Position numbers and translations under genes: made by a program. A DNA stretch of 64,000 nt, from the NCBI GenBank assembly GCA_008694505.1, contig VZDJ01006585.1, positions 12,309,863-12,373,862 of the forward strand, in the 5' to 3' direction. Origin of the DNA: Cyanoderma ruficeps. Its lineage: Eukaryota > Chordata > Aves > Passeriformes > Timaliidae. Every line of letters starts with the position of its first letter. The stretch's first letter is position 1. Of this stretch, positions 48,050-60,190 are shown piece after piece. The notes under the pieces were generated by a model. That model was not told the origin of the DNA and ran no database searches. It saw only the letters and a list, made by a program, of their open reading frames with translations.

Positions 48050-49240
48050 GACCAACTTGACTGCCTTCTAGGATGAAACAACTGCCTGGATGCATGAAAG
48101 GAGAAGAGTGGATATTGTCCCCTTGGCTTCAGCAAGTCTTGAATCTCTGTCTCTTACAATATCCTCATAGGCAAAGTCAGGAAGTGTGCACTGGATGAGT
48201 GGACAGGGAGGCAGATTGAGAACTGGCTGAACAGCAGATCCCAGAGGGTTGTTATCAGTGACACAGGGACTAATTGGAGGCCTGTCACCAGTGATGTCCC
48301 CCAAGGTTCAATATTTGGTCCAGTATTGTTTGACTTACCCATCAGTGGCTTGGAAGAAGGGACAGATGCCTGCTCAGCAGGTTCACTGGTGACACAAAGC
48401 TGGGAGGAATGGCCCAGAGAGATGTGCAACCCTTCAGAGGGATCCTGACAGGCTGGAGACGTGGGCAGAGAGGAACTGTCTGAAATTCAACAAAGGCAAA
48501 TGCAAGTTCCTGCACCTGGGGCAGAATAACCCCATGAAGCAGCACAGGCTGGGGGCTGACCTGCTGGAAAGCAGCTCTGCAGAGAAGGAGCTGCCAGTCC
48601 TGGTGGAGAACATGCTGTCCATGAGTCAGCAGAGTGACCTGGGGGCCAAGGAAACCAAAGGCATTAGGAAGAGCATTGCCAGCAGGTCAAGGGAGGTGAT
48701 CCTGCCCCTCTACTCAGCCCTGGTGAGGCCATGTCTGGAGTGCTGCGTCCAGTTCTGGGCTCCTCAGGACAAGAGAGACATGGAGCTCCTGGAGCAGGTC
48801 CTGCAGAGGGCAACAAGGATGATTAGGGGACTGGATCGTCTCTCTTACAAGGAAATGCTGAGGAAGCTGGGCCAGTTTAGTCTTGAGCAGAGATGACTGA
48901 GTGCAGACCTCAATGAGGCCTAAAAGTATCTGAAGGGAGAGTGTCCAGAGCATAAAGGCTCTTTCCAGTGGTGCAAAGCAATAGTACAAGAGGTAAGAGG
49001 CAGAAAGTGACACACAGACATTTCCACCTGAATAGAAGAAAGAACTTCTTCACTGTGCAAGTGACTGAGTACTGAAACAGATTTCCCAGAGAAATGGTGG
49101 AGTCTCTCTCACTGGAGATATTCAAGAACCATGTGGACACAGTACTATGCCAAGTGCTCTAGGATGACCCTGCTGGAGCAGGGAGGTGGGACCAGATGAC
49201 CTCCAGTGATCCCTTCCAACCTGACCCATTCTATTATTCT
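48050..49240 (+). mobile_element. CR1 LINE, longest copy in the window (about 1.2 kb)
   Basis: Starts in the reverse-transcriptase domain (GATGAAACAACTGCCTGGATG... CTTCAGCAAGTCTTGAATC), runs through the C-terminal part of the second ORF and the 3' UTR, and ends GATCCCTTCCAACCTGACCCATTCTATTATTCTG. It is 5'-truncated, as usual for CR1 and consistent with target-primed reverse transcription. Frame breaks occur upstream, but 363 bases in the middle remain open, so it is younger than the CR1 at 15265-16640. Confidence 0.97.
48534..48896 (+). pseudogene. Remnant of CR1 ORF2 (reverse transcriptase C-terminal part)
   Basis: A 120-codon open frame inside the CR1 at 48050-49240, ending at TGA. The segment IASRSREVILPLYSALVRP and the following C-[LE]-CCVQFWAPQDKRDMELLEQ region are diagnostic of the C-terminal end of CR1 ORF2. 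The catalytic core, endonuclease domain and ORF1 are absent, so the copy cannot mobilise itself. An upstream frame break separates it from the partial palm region at 48110-48360. It is not a host gene. Confidence 0.85.
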
Positions 49241-51114
49241 GAAATGGTGATGGAAATAGTACTAGTCAACTTTCTGATAATAGACCTGGTGTTAACTGGT
49301 TAGAGCAGAGCAAAAGATAAACTCAAGGGATCAAAATAGATTTTGAGGAGTTAACATATCATGAGGACAGATTCACAGAGAATTTAAACATAGCCTTCCA
49401 AAGTGCACAGCAAGTACATGATCCATGCATACAATATCATGGGAGCTGATAAAATAACCAATCAATTAATAGAAGTCATTTATATGCCAGGTAGAAAGGC
49501 AAAGTCTAAAGGAAGTGGCCAGCTTTGGCATGTTTTTGTTTTCACCTGGTCTCTTCATTTTCCCTCAGAAGAAAATGATGTTTTGGCTTAGAGTGAGCAG
49601 CTGTGTCTTGCAAATACCTCTTGTCAAGAGCCAGTAAGTGAAAAAGAAGTCTTATCAGTATTTGTCGTTTATGTGAGAAGGAAAGAGGCATTTGTTCTTC
49701 GCTACTATTTTATCAGGCATCTAGTAGGGATGTCCTATTCCAGACAAACTGTGTGGGATTTACTTCAAACAAACATCTGAACTCTTCATCTCAGGCCCCT
49801 AGAAAAAAAAGTAAATTTAGCCATGGTATAAAATAAATGCAATGCAACTGATCTCTTTTAGGTAGCTACTTTATAATTATAGGAAGGGTATCCAAGAGCA
49901 GCCCATTTTTCTGCAATGAAATGAGACTAACTCAAATGCAGACCTCTACAATTTAGATCTGTTGTTATCTAAATATAAATAAACTTTGAGATATATAGTT
50001 GAATGCATAGAGTGTGTGTATATATATATATATATAAAAAATAGTATATTTCAAAGCAAAATATCCACTTTTTTGTTGTCGTTGTTTTGTATGAAAATAG
50101 GGACAGCTCAAGTCCCCGCTTCTTTCATTTTCTGTAATCAGATCATTTTGGCACAAATTCTGTCACTCAGGTTAATGAAATATAGAGATCTAATGTCCTG
50201 AGTATTCTGAAAGACCTTATACATACTGCAAGTAGGAAGTGACATTTTGTAAGTTTTTAGTCAGAAATTGCGTATGCTGAAGAAAACTTAAGTTCTAAAA
50301 TTTATTTTTCTGCAAACCTGCTGAAAAAAAAAGTATTTCCTGATAAACCAGCAAAGGATTAGCTTGCTGTCACAGAAATTGGAAATAACAAGTGCTGCAA
50401 AGTTACTGTACTTAAATAATTTGCAGATGGCAATGATTTTGAAACTTTGTAGTCAAAGTCGGCTCTGGGTACCCTGCTGTTTTCGGCAATCTTCAGTATT
50501 ACACATTTTTAGCTGTCTCATTTAATTTTATATTTTGACGGTATTTCTGGGTTTTTTTTCCCAGCCAATTAAAACTGGTCTGTTTTCTATGAAGTTTATT
50601 TTTTCTTTTTTCTCTTTTCTTTTGTCTGCTTCCTTGATAATAGGTTCTTCTGTTAAATCCTTGTAAGTTGTCTTTGAAGCGCACCATTTTTTCACCATTT
50701 TCTTTTAACTTTGTCTCACTCTTTCTGTTTAGTTTCATTTGCATTTAGCATTTTGGTATCCAACAATTTGTTTGCCTCAATAATTTAATGTTACATGATA
50801 TGCTTCCTCAAACTCAACACACCCTCTTAGTTATTCTTTCACTTCTCTATTGGTTCTTCCACATAATGTTCACAGTTTCTTGAAATGTCTTATCCCTTTT
50901 TCTTAGTGTTTGCATAAACTAATATGACCATTCAAACTTCTCATTCTGTAGTCCACAAACACTAAACTCCCCCCCTGCTAAGGCTTGAACACAGACATAC
51001 CTAAAACAGATATCACACAGATTCAGATTTCCTCTGTAGGCACAAAGTGGTGTTTTTTGGCTTTTTTGTTTGTTTTGTTTTGCCTAGTTTATTTCTTTTC
51101 TTTTTCTAATATGT
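49241..51114. other. Unique AT-rich sequence, no feature seen
   Basis: TG/TA run at 50013-50036. A T-rich stretch at 50500-50760 produces a lysine-rich shadow ORF on the minus strand. Confidence 0.5.
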
Positions 51115-51698
51115 TGTTCTGGTTTCACCTAGAGTTAATTTCTTCTCAGTGGCTGTTACAGTGCTGTGGTTTGGATTCAGAATGAGAATGGTGTCGACAA
51201 CACACTGATGTTTTGGGTTTTGCTAAGTGGTGTTTATCTAAGTCAAAGATTTTTTTTTTTTTCTTTGTCTCATGCTCTGCCAGTGAGGAGGACTGCAAAA
51301 AAAATTGGGAGAGAGCACAACTGGGACAGGTGACCTGCACTGACCAAAGGGATATTCCACACCATGCCCAGTGTATGAACAGATGGGAGTCACTCCAAGG
51401 GTAGCTCATCAGGGTTTAGGGTGGGGCACTTGGCATCAGTCAGCAGGCAGTGAGCAATTGCATTCTGAAACACTTGGTTTTTTTCCTCTTTTTCCTATAA
51501 TTACTATATTATTTACCAAGTTACCATTTTTATTGAATTTTAATTTCTTTTCATTTACTAAACTGTTCTTATCTTAATGTACAAGTTTTACTTTGATTCT
51601 CCTCCCTATTTCACCAGGTTGGGCAGGAGAAGAAAAGGGAGTTGAGAAAGTGGCTGTGTGGTGCTTAATTTCCAGTCAGTTGGGTTTAAAACACAACA
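51115..51698 (+). mobile_element. Solo ERV LTR, near full length (584 bp)
   Basis: Starts TGTTCTGGTTTCACCTAGAG and ends GGTTTAAAACACAACA, diverged forms of the ends of a widespread avian ERV LTR. Internal landmarks are AACACACTGATGTTTTG, GACTGACCAAAGGGATATTCC-like sequence, TGAGCAATTGCATTCTGAA and GTGTGGTGCTTAATTTCCAG. No clear target duplication was found and no internal region adjoins it. The minus-strand copies at 25624 and 38660 and the fragment at 30959 belong to the same broad family. Confidence 0.88.
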
Positions 51699-53741
51699 GA
51701 TGACAAAACAGGCAGGAGTTTTATTTTACTTGAAAACAGAACCTTAAGTTTTCTTTCAAAGATGGGTAGGACATTCTAGGCATTTTCTCAGAATAGGTTT
51801 GTCATTCTAGGTATTTTAATCTGCAAAAATACATAATGCCTTGAGTTCCACTGCTGTGTTCTGTTGGCATCCCAGTATCTTGTCCTCATATTGCATATCT
51901 CACATAATCACATCTCAGAAATTTCATTTTATGTACATTGATTCACTCGCTTATGGCATAAAAGAGTAATTTCATCGGTGAACACCATGACACAAATGAC
52001 ATCAGAACATCTGTCCAATCTGCTGTAAACAAATGTTGAAATTCTCCACAGTCTGCTGGCGTGTACTATGTGACAAGCTGGAGCTAAATTCAAAGTCAGA
52101 GGTTTGAGATTCTGCAGCACTTCACTGCATTCAATGAATATGCTCTGGTAGTTTCAACAATATTTCTAAACAAAGTTTCTCACTGAATGAACAGGAATTA
52201 GTAGTACAATCTGCATATCACTTTTCTATTTATTTATATATTAATTCTTATTATGTTTAGTGTTATATTCATAGTTTTCTATGTTCCCATTATCTTAATT
52301 AAAAAAAAAAAAGAAAACCAGACAACTTAATTACTTAACATATCTTTGTCTAATTATTGAACATGCTTAAATGGAGAATTAGAAAATTAATAGGAAGAGT
52401 TGATTCTCTGTCACCTCCCCCTCCCTGCCCTCCTCCCCCTTCCCCCACCTCCATTTTTTTTTTCTTCTGCAATTATCTATCCTATTTTTAGTTTTTGTAA
52501 GTAACAACAATTTTGTGGTTACTTAGCTTAAGCTTATAGGTCCAAACATGTAAACATTTTTTAATTTTTTTTTTTTTTAATAAAGAGCAACAATTGAAAT
52601 CTAGTGGGACCTTCAACCTCAATTTTGACATCAGAGCTAAAAAGAGTTGCAATGTTGTACAATACTTCTGGAAATCACTATCTCAGTTGTGTAACAGCTT
52701 AGGTTGTTCTGGTATTAAAGTTATGATGTAAGATTTTTTTCTTTTTACTTAGCACTTTAAAGGACAATGAAGGGTATTTTTAAGTTTATTGATTTTGTTC
52801 TATTTTGTTTATGCCATGGTTGTAATTTGGAAGAGCTTTTATTGATTCTTTTAATATAATTGCATGTCTATCACCTAAATTTCCATTACCTTGCACTATT
52901 TACTGCCAATTACCCATGTTAAGTGGTTATAAAATGATTCCAATTTATGTTAGTAGCTTATACTCATGCTGTATAGGTATAAATGACTATCAAATAGTGC
53001 AAAACTGGTAAGAAATTGACCTTTGATATTAAAAATATGTTTATTTATTGTTAATGACACTCATAAAAATTGACAACAACCTTGGAAAGACATCTTTACA
53101 AAAATCCATGAGACTCAAAATAAGACAGGCGTTACAGAAGAACTCTGGAGTGTTAAAAAGTTGGATCTTATATTATCTTTGGAAAATTAAAGAATATGCA
53201 TGAGGAACTTGGGACAGATTGGCTGGTCATGAGGTAATTAATGGGCAGAATGGACTGCAAACACTGACATGGAAATTTCAATGATGAGCACACACATAGA
53301 ACCTTTGTGTATCTGCAAGAGGAAGAAATGACAGAATTCAAATATTCAACAGAATTAGCTGAGCCTCCAGGTGTTCTTTCATTCTACAGTATTATTTTAT
53401 GGAGCTCTGACCCCAAATCACAACCATTCCATATTTTTGATACTTTCAAGCACAAGTCCTTAAATACACTATTTTTTTCCACACAGAGAGCAACAACACC
53501 ATATCCAAGATACTTCCTTCTGTCCATGCTACTGATTAAAATTTAGTCTGGAAAAGCAATAGTCATATTCTAAAGCTAACAACTGAATATTATTCAAGGA
53601 ACTTGTTACCAGAGGGAACAACCAAGTGGTAACAACAAGAGTTAAGGAATATTTTAGCCGAGGCTTGCATAACAGCTATTTTCTAGGCAAAGGCTACTTT
53701 CTGAAAGAAGCAAATAACATTGGTTTACTGGCTGTGGAAAT
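51699..53741. other. Unique AT-rich sequence with one C-rich tract
   Basis: Apart from the tract at 52411-52447, it holds A and T homopolymers (52298-52313, 52560-52580). No gene recognised. Confidence 0.5.
52411..52447 (-). other. Potential G-quadruplex motif
   Basis: The + strand has C runs of 5, 3, 3, 5 and 5 (52417-52421, 52423-52425, 52428-52430, 52435-52439, 52442-52446) with loops of 1-4 bases. The minus strand therefore satisfies the G3+N1-7 quadruplex rule. It stands alone in AT-rich DNA, with no gene beside it. Confidence 0.75.
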
Positions 53742-53822
53742 AAATGGGAATATGAGGGATACCAAGGACGATATGAAGGAAATTAAGGATATGAGGAAAT
53801 GGGAATATGAAGGATACCAAGA
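53742..53822. repeat. Local duplication, 26-bp unit at 55-bp period
   Basis: AAATGGGAATATGAGGGATACCAAGGA (53742) recurs as AAATGGGAATATGAAGGATACCAAGA (53797). The spacer is also GAAGGA/GATATGA-rich. Confidence 0.85.
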
Positions 53823-56800
53823 AGGGAGTTATTATATGTGAAAAATAAATATGTCTGACTAAAACCAGGACCAAAGTATCCCATTTTTTAATGCAATCAC
53901 CTGCCTATTTCACCTTTGGCTGAGAAGATTGGATCTGCTTAGACTAAACCCTCTTCTTTCCTCACATTCTATCTGCACAGGCTCTTTCTGCTGAAGAAGA
54001 GGAAATTATTTTGTTTGTGTATATCCTCCATTTCTCCTTAACCATGTCACTTTCAACACTGAGGAAAGCAGAGGAGAAAACCCTGAAGCCTCCTGGCTGC
54101 TCTTTCTTGGTTTTCTTTTCCTTTTTGTGCAGTAGAACTAGAAGCAGCCTGAATCCCTCCTTCATGGTACTCACAAAAATAAACAGGGGTTGTTTCTGAT
54201 GTTGAAAAAAACTTGCAAAGGAGAATAGAGTGGAGGATGAAGAGAGAATGAAATCTCTGCAGAAGGGCTGACAACGAAAAGAAATTCTCATAATCACTGA
54301 CATCCTTTGTTACCATATATATCCAAAGCCATGTGTTAGAACCCTGTCATATTAGAAGAATCTTTAAATGCCAGTATTCTTTCAGAGACATTTTTCCTAC
54401 TCAAAACCTGATCCTCACCTTTGCATCATGATCATTCCCACTCATCTGTCCCATCTGTCAAATCCAACCTAGTTATAAATACTGAGAAGCACTGAGCCAC
54501 TCTGAAAGCATTATAATGGGTAAAAAAAAGTCTTCTATATATGAGCAGTACTTGTGGCTATATCTACCAAATGAGGAAAATTTAGAGAGGGAATTTTGAG
54601 GTAACAATTCAACTACAGACCTGTGTTTACTGTATGGCATGCACAAATACCCATCTATTCATCATACATTCTCCATTCTTTTAAGAAGCCTTTGAATTTT
54701 AAAGATATAAGAATAGAAGCAGGCATCTTTTGATTTATTTGGGACTTACTATGAGGTCTTAAGAATATACTTAAGAATAGTTTTGAAATAATAATGATAG
54801 TTTCTTACTCTTTTCTTTATGTTTTTGCTTCTACTCCCTGAAGTTCTACAAGTGTGCATGGATATTTATCCTGAATCCAAAATATGCTAATTAGCCACAT
54901 AAATTCAGATTAGTTTGTTTGCTAATTAAATCCCTGAATAACAATAAAACTAGAAATGTCACAAGAAAAGACTGCAGTTTGTTGGCAGAAAGTACTCAAA
55001 AATAAAACATCAGTTTGCTGGTTGCATGGCTTAATATTCTGTTATTTTTAATCTAATTTTCTTACTACTTTTGATTCAGCAGAATCAATTGTTCCAGGTT
55101 GTTTAGAGAAAGTTAATTGGAAAGTTCACATATGTGATCTGGAGCTTCAGTGTCTATTTCATCTCAGAGTCTTTTTTAGTTCCAGGTTTTGGCATAGTCC
55201 TTAGCTTTTGCTTTTCCGCTTTTAATGTTTCTAAAATATAAACTCTTTAGAGTGAATTACAACATATAAAATACTCTCCAACTTTGATTTCCTTCGCACT
55301 TTAATGTGGGAATATTTTATATTGTACCAAGCTGCAGACACTCAGTCTCGAAATCTCAATTGCATTACAGTGGTAAGCACATTTCTGACAACTGTCTGCT
55401 TAGACTGTACTTTCTCCTGATGGGCCCATTTAAAATTAAAATAATGATAAAAGCAAGGAAGCTAAGATGAGAACTGTCAGGCAGTTGAAGCTATAATTTT
55501 ACTGTAGTTTGTATGGCTTGCTGCTGTGTTTGCTGATGCTGCAAGGAGACATTATACAATGATTTGGAACTAATGCAAACCATGTGAAGTTATCCCTACA
55601 TCAATAGGGATATATCTAGTTATCACTGATATATTTCCTTATAACAATTACATATAAATACTTTAAAATACTAGCTGTATCCTTTATTCCAGAATGAATA
55701 AGTTGTTCTTGTTTTTCCACTACCAACACATTTGGATGCACATTTGATGCACTTACATACTTTTCATCTCACAAATGATTTATTCAAACCATGTTAGTCC
55801 TTACAAGGATTTTCACTGTATACCCTTCAGCTGTTCTTTCCCCTATTTTTTTTTTTCAAATTTCAAACACTTTCTGAACAGTTTTACAACTTAAAAATGT
55901 TTATCGGTAGGAATAATATTATGAGTTCAAGTAAATATATCCTGTTTCAGCCTTTTAGAGGGTAAGAATTCTGCAAAAATTGTGACCCATGTCTTCACAG
56001 TGTATTTTCACAAATCCAAATCCTTGAACTTCGTCCAGTTGCAGGTGACTGATCTGTATATTCACTCTATATTTAATTCACCATGGGAGTCTACGCTATG
56101 TGATTCAAGCCCTGTGTTATGATGACAACAGGAAAAGCTATCATTGCTAAAAACATGTGACAAAATACACAAAAACATGTGTAATGCAATGCAGAAGTGA
56201 CTCTCTTTAGAAATTTCTGTTATTTAGAAAGATTCTGTGGTTGTTGAAGATGAGTTGCCTAGAATAAAAAACAGAGTATCAGTAAAGTAGGCTCACCGTT
56301 CCAAACTTCAAATTAATTCAGTGCATGAAGAATAAAGTATTTCTGATAATTCTTCACTTGCACCATATGTTCTGTCTGCTTTCAACAAAGGACATATTTG
56401 ATGTTTTATCTTGTTCCTTTCTTTCATTCTCAAGTCAGTGATTATCTCATTTAATAATTTTCAGCATGAGTCTTCACATGAGAGTCTTTGTCACGTTCTC
56501 AGTGGAATAACTCTGAGATGCTAACACACCTTTACACATCTACACCAACGACTTGTTCTTGCCTGTTATTGCTTAATGAAACTGTTTGGTGTTCCATAAC
56601 TGCATCAAAAAAGAAGTTTTATAAGGAAAGACAGCACTACATTTTTCACTGTGAACAACCAGGACTACTAGTGTGTGAAGTAGAGAAGCTCCTGTGCTAA
56701 AAACCTCTGTTAGCAGAAAGTTTTGAGTAGGAATAGTGTTAGTAACATACAGCTTCACAGTGCAAGCTGGTTCTAACCTGCACTTGAGCTGAAAACACAG

Positions 56801-59619
56801 CAACGAGTGTGGATCAACAAGCACAGCACTGGCACTACTGGTCTAGCAGTTGCTCAGACCTAGCTTCAGCTGCAGCTCCCAGGAGCTTGTAGGTGACCCT
56901 GACAGGCTTCCATGCCCCAAGGCTGCTCTACAGGGAGCTCCCACTCTCTAAACCACCACTGTCACATTATTGCCCCCTTTTTGTTTGAGAAGCATGATGT
57001 TATGTGGCGTATAGACTAAGACCTTCCTTAATGTGCTCACCCATTGTGCCACTTAGGTTTTGCTGGTTTTGTTTGTGCACAATCCCAGAGCAAGTTCTTT
57101 CCTGAGAAAGCCTCTTTCCTTGTGCACTATTACTTTCTCTTTTGTGCTGGTTGCTTTCTAAAGTTCAAAAGTTCAAAGCCCAATCAACAATATGATGATC
57201 TTAGTAGATAATTTCTCTGAAACAAGGATAGAAGTGAGTTAAATTAAAATTAAGTAGATAAAAATCAGGCAGAAAATGTGAATACTGGTGGAAAGTGCCA
57301 TATTCTACTTTGTATACGTTATATTTAATAAAACATACTTTATGTATCCCTGAAATACAGAATGTAACATGAGACTGTGTCATCATTAGTAAATTAAACT
57401 GGTATCAGACAATGTAACTAGCTGCCTAGATGCTCAAATCTAGTCCCCCATAGCTACTAAATTGGAAGAATTCTGGTCTGGTTTTGTCCTAGACTAGTCA
57501 GCACTCCCAAATAATGTCCTAACACACCTTGGCATTTACAATTGAAACATCTTTCCTAATACATAGTTTGGATACCGTTACCTAGTTACAGAAAATAAGA
57601 GAATTTAATATGGATTTGGACTGTTCTGTAAGCGTTCACAGTTTTGCTGATAGAATTTACTAGTTAATGCTGATTAATTTACTAGTTTAGGTACACACTG
57701 AGTCTATTCCAGGGGGTTGCCACTAGGCTATGGGGTCCTTCTCTTCATTTGCTCGTCTGCATTTCAATATCTCTCAAAACTTGGAAGAATTTGAATAATA
57801 AATATTGAGAAAGTCCTAATACTTAATATCTTTCAACCCAGAGAGCATCTGGGACATGTAAGAGCCTGTAGTTATTCAGGCAAAAAAAGTAGGAGTTCAA
57901 ATCAATCTTTCATATCCCAGAACATCATCTGACCCTCTCTTTTCTATATGACAGGTACTGCAGATGCAACGCGTGGAATATTTCTGTCCAAACACGCTTG
58001 TCTTTATCTGGGCTGACATACTTACACTCCTGTTACAGCCACTGTGAGAGAATGAATGTCTCTGGAACACAGTGCTGTCCTTGACTATCCTTGTTAGTAG
58101 ACTCTCTCTGTCTAACTCTCTCAGCTAGAGATGGGAAACCAACGACCAAGGGAGGTCCTGTTTAGGGTTTCTCAAATTGCAGTGATTGCTATATTCAGGA
58201 AGTGACTTGCCTTTAACTGTCAGTAAAATCTAGATTGCTGTCCAGCTGAGCATATATTTACTTCAAGAGATAAGAAATAGCCTGCAAGACTCATGACTAT
58301 ATTGGCTAGGTTTCCATTAAATTTAGAAATTCACACATTTAACTCATCCAGTAAGTTACAGATGGAGTTTACTTCATCAATTTGCTCATTTCCATGGAAC
58401 CTTTTCTTAGGTGACTTTCTACAGGCACTGGAGAGCAGTGGTGAAGATTTTAAAATCAAAAGACAGTAGAGAAAATATGTATCCTGCAAAACTAGAAGCT
58501 ATTCTAGTACTTCATGCCACTCATTTCAGTTTTATAATCAATTAACATGAAATATCCTCCAACTTCTGTTTTATTTTCCTCCAAAAATAAATTATTTTCC
58601 ACCTACCTGGAAATGATCCATGCATGTCATTTTCCTATGTGTGAAGCACAGGTACTAGTAGGAAATAGTATTGTGATCACCCACACTATAACCAAACAGC
58701 TTCACTTCGGGTTTTCTCTCTTTTAGTTCAGCCAGATCATTTTGAGAGAAATTAGCCATAACGTCACCGTCATACGATTATGCATTCAAACAAGGCTGGA
58801 AATCAGTAAAATCTTTTGTAGACACCTAAGCAATTACTCTTGTTTACATGCAATTATTGCATGCAATTATTTCTAGTAGTAAATGTCTAGCACAAGAGAA
58901 ATACTGACTGTATCACTGCAATGCAAATGATTTAAAATGTAAATTAAAAACATCTAAATTTTCTTGTGATTATGCTTCTTTTTCTTTTTATAACTACTAT
59001 TTTACTACAACAGAACAAGCAAAGCTAAAGCACAGCAGTAAGCCTGCAAGAATCTACTTCAGCATGAAAAGTTAAAAGCCCAGTTTTACTAGCTGACCAT
59101 GGAAATTTATTACAGGTCAGTGGAAGATAATAGAGTGATTACACTAGATGACACAACAACCAGACATTTTCAATAGTCTTAGTAGAAGTACTATAGGAAA
59201 ATGTGAAGTCATTTCAAATTCATAATCAATTGAAATTAAAAGGTCTGTCTACTGATTTTCAGCCCTTCAGGCTGTTATTCTATTTTATTAATCTATGGAA
59301 AAGCAGCTGTGATTGCAACTTTCTACGTTCTGATAATGTACCCTTCCAGAGCAACATAAAAACTCAAAGAAATCAACAACAGCCAGGTATTCATGTTTTG
59401 TACTTTGCTGTGATATTTTGTGCATCATGCTGTTACATTTCTGCAACTCAGCAAGAAAACACATCTCTTTCTTAGAGACAAAAAAATAAAAATCTATAAA
59501 GTAGTATTCAAGCACCACAGGCTCAAAAGAGAACTCTGCTTTAATCAATAGGCTACTCTGAAGAGCAAGAACAAGACCAAGAAAGACAGAAGTGGCTAAC
59601 ACTGTTTAAATTACTTCTT
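53823..59619. other. Long mostly unique stretch
   Basis: No transposon recognised. Small items: paired GCTAATTA motifs at about 54886 and 54921, a GC-richer patch at 56820-56960, and a palindrome ATGCAATTATTGCAT at 58848-58862. Splice-like pairs near 55372 and 56044 are too short to call. Confidence 0.45.
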
Positions 59620-60190
59620 GGTGTCAAGGCCCCAAGAGCACCAATGGACTGACTGGACTTCTGGCTTCACCTCAGACCTGAATTCCTACTCTGCATTTGA
59701 AGATCGCCAGACTTCCGATGAAGCCCCAGCCTGTCCACCCTGTTCATCTATCACAGGACAGTGCTCTGGCAGCTGAGGGACCTACCCCATGCTGTGGCCA
59801 ACCTTGGCTGCTTGCTTGGACTTTCCTTGTACTGCTGCACTTGATGGTCCTGGATAATTAGTTCTTGTCCCTCATGCAGTCCTGGTCCCAGCATCTTCAA
59901 ACTGATCACCACAAAATCCTGTAAGAAGCTGCGAGCAGCCTAAACAGCAGCATCTTGTAACCCCATGTGTTCTGTAGCCCCCTGCACTTTCAGTGATCCC
60001 TTCCATCACAACAAAGTGAGGGTGCAAGGGTTTCTAAGTCAGATGTGGTCATTCATAGCCACCTTCCCAAAGCCTGACCAAGCAGATGCTGGCTACTCAG
60101 CAGGAGGAATTACATGGCTCTTATTTAGGTAATCCCTGGCAATGATGTCAGTGAGTCTGTGCTGTGGATCCCCAACAGCTTCTACAGTAA
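59620..60190 (+). mobile_element. GC-richer block, possible relic of a Ty3/Gypsy-type element
   Basis: A 570-bp block with higher GC than its flanks. Its left part is a CT-rich run of GACTGACTGGACTTCTGGCT / CACCTCAGACCTGAATTCC type, reminiscent of the leader of reptilian Gypsy elements. Near the right end, one + strand frame (about 59994-60130) is open for 45 codons; KVRVQGFLSQMWSFI followed by FPKPDQADAGYSAGG resembles the conserved core of Ty3/Gypsy gag. No LTRs or pol sequence were found. It could instead be a processed retrocopy or unclassified repeat. Confidence 0.3.
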
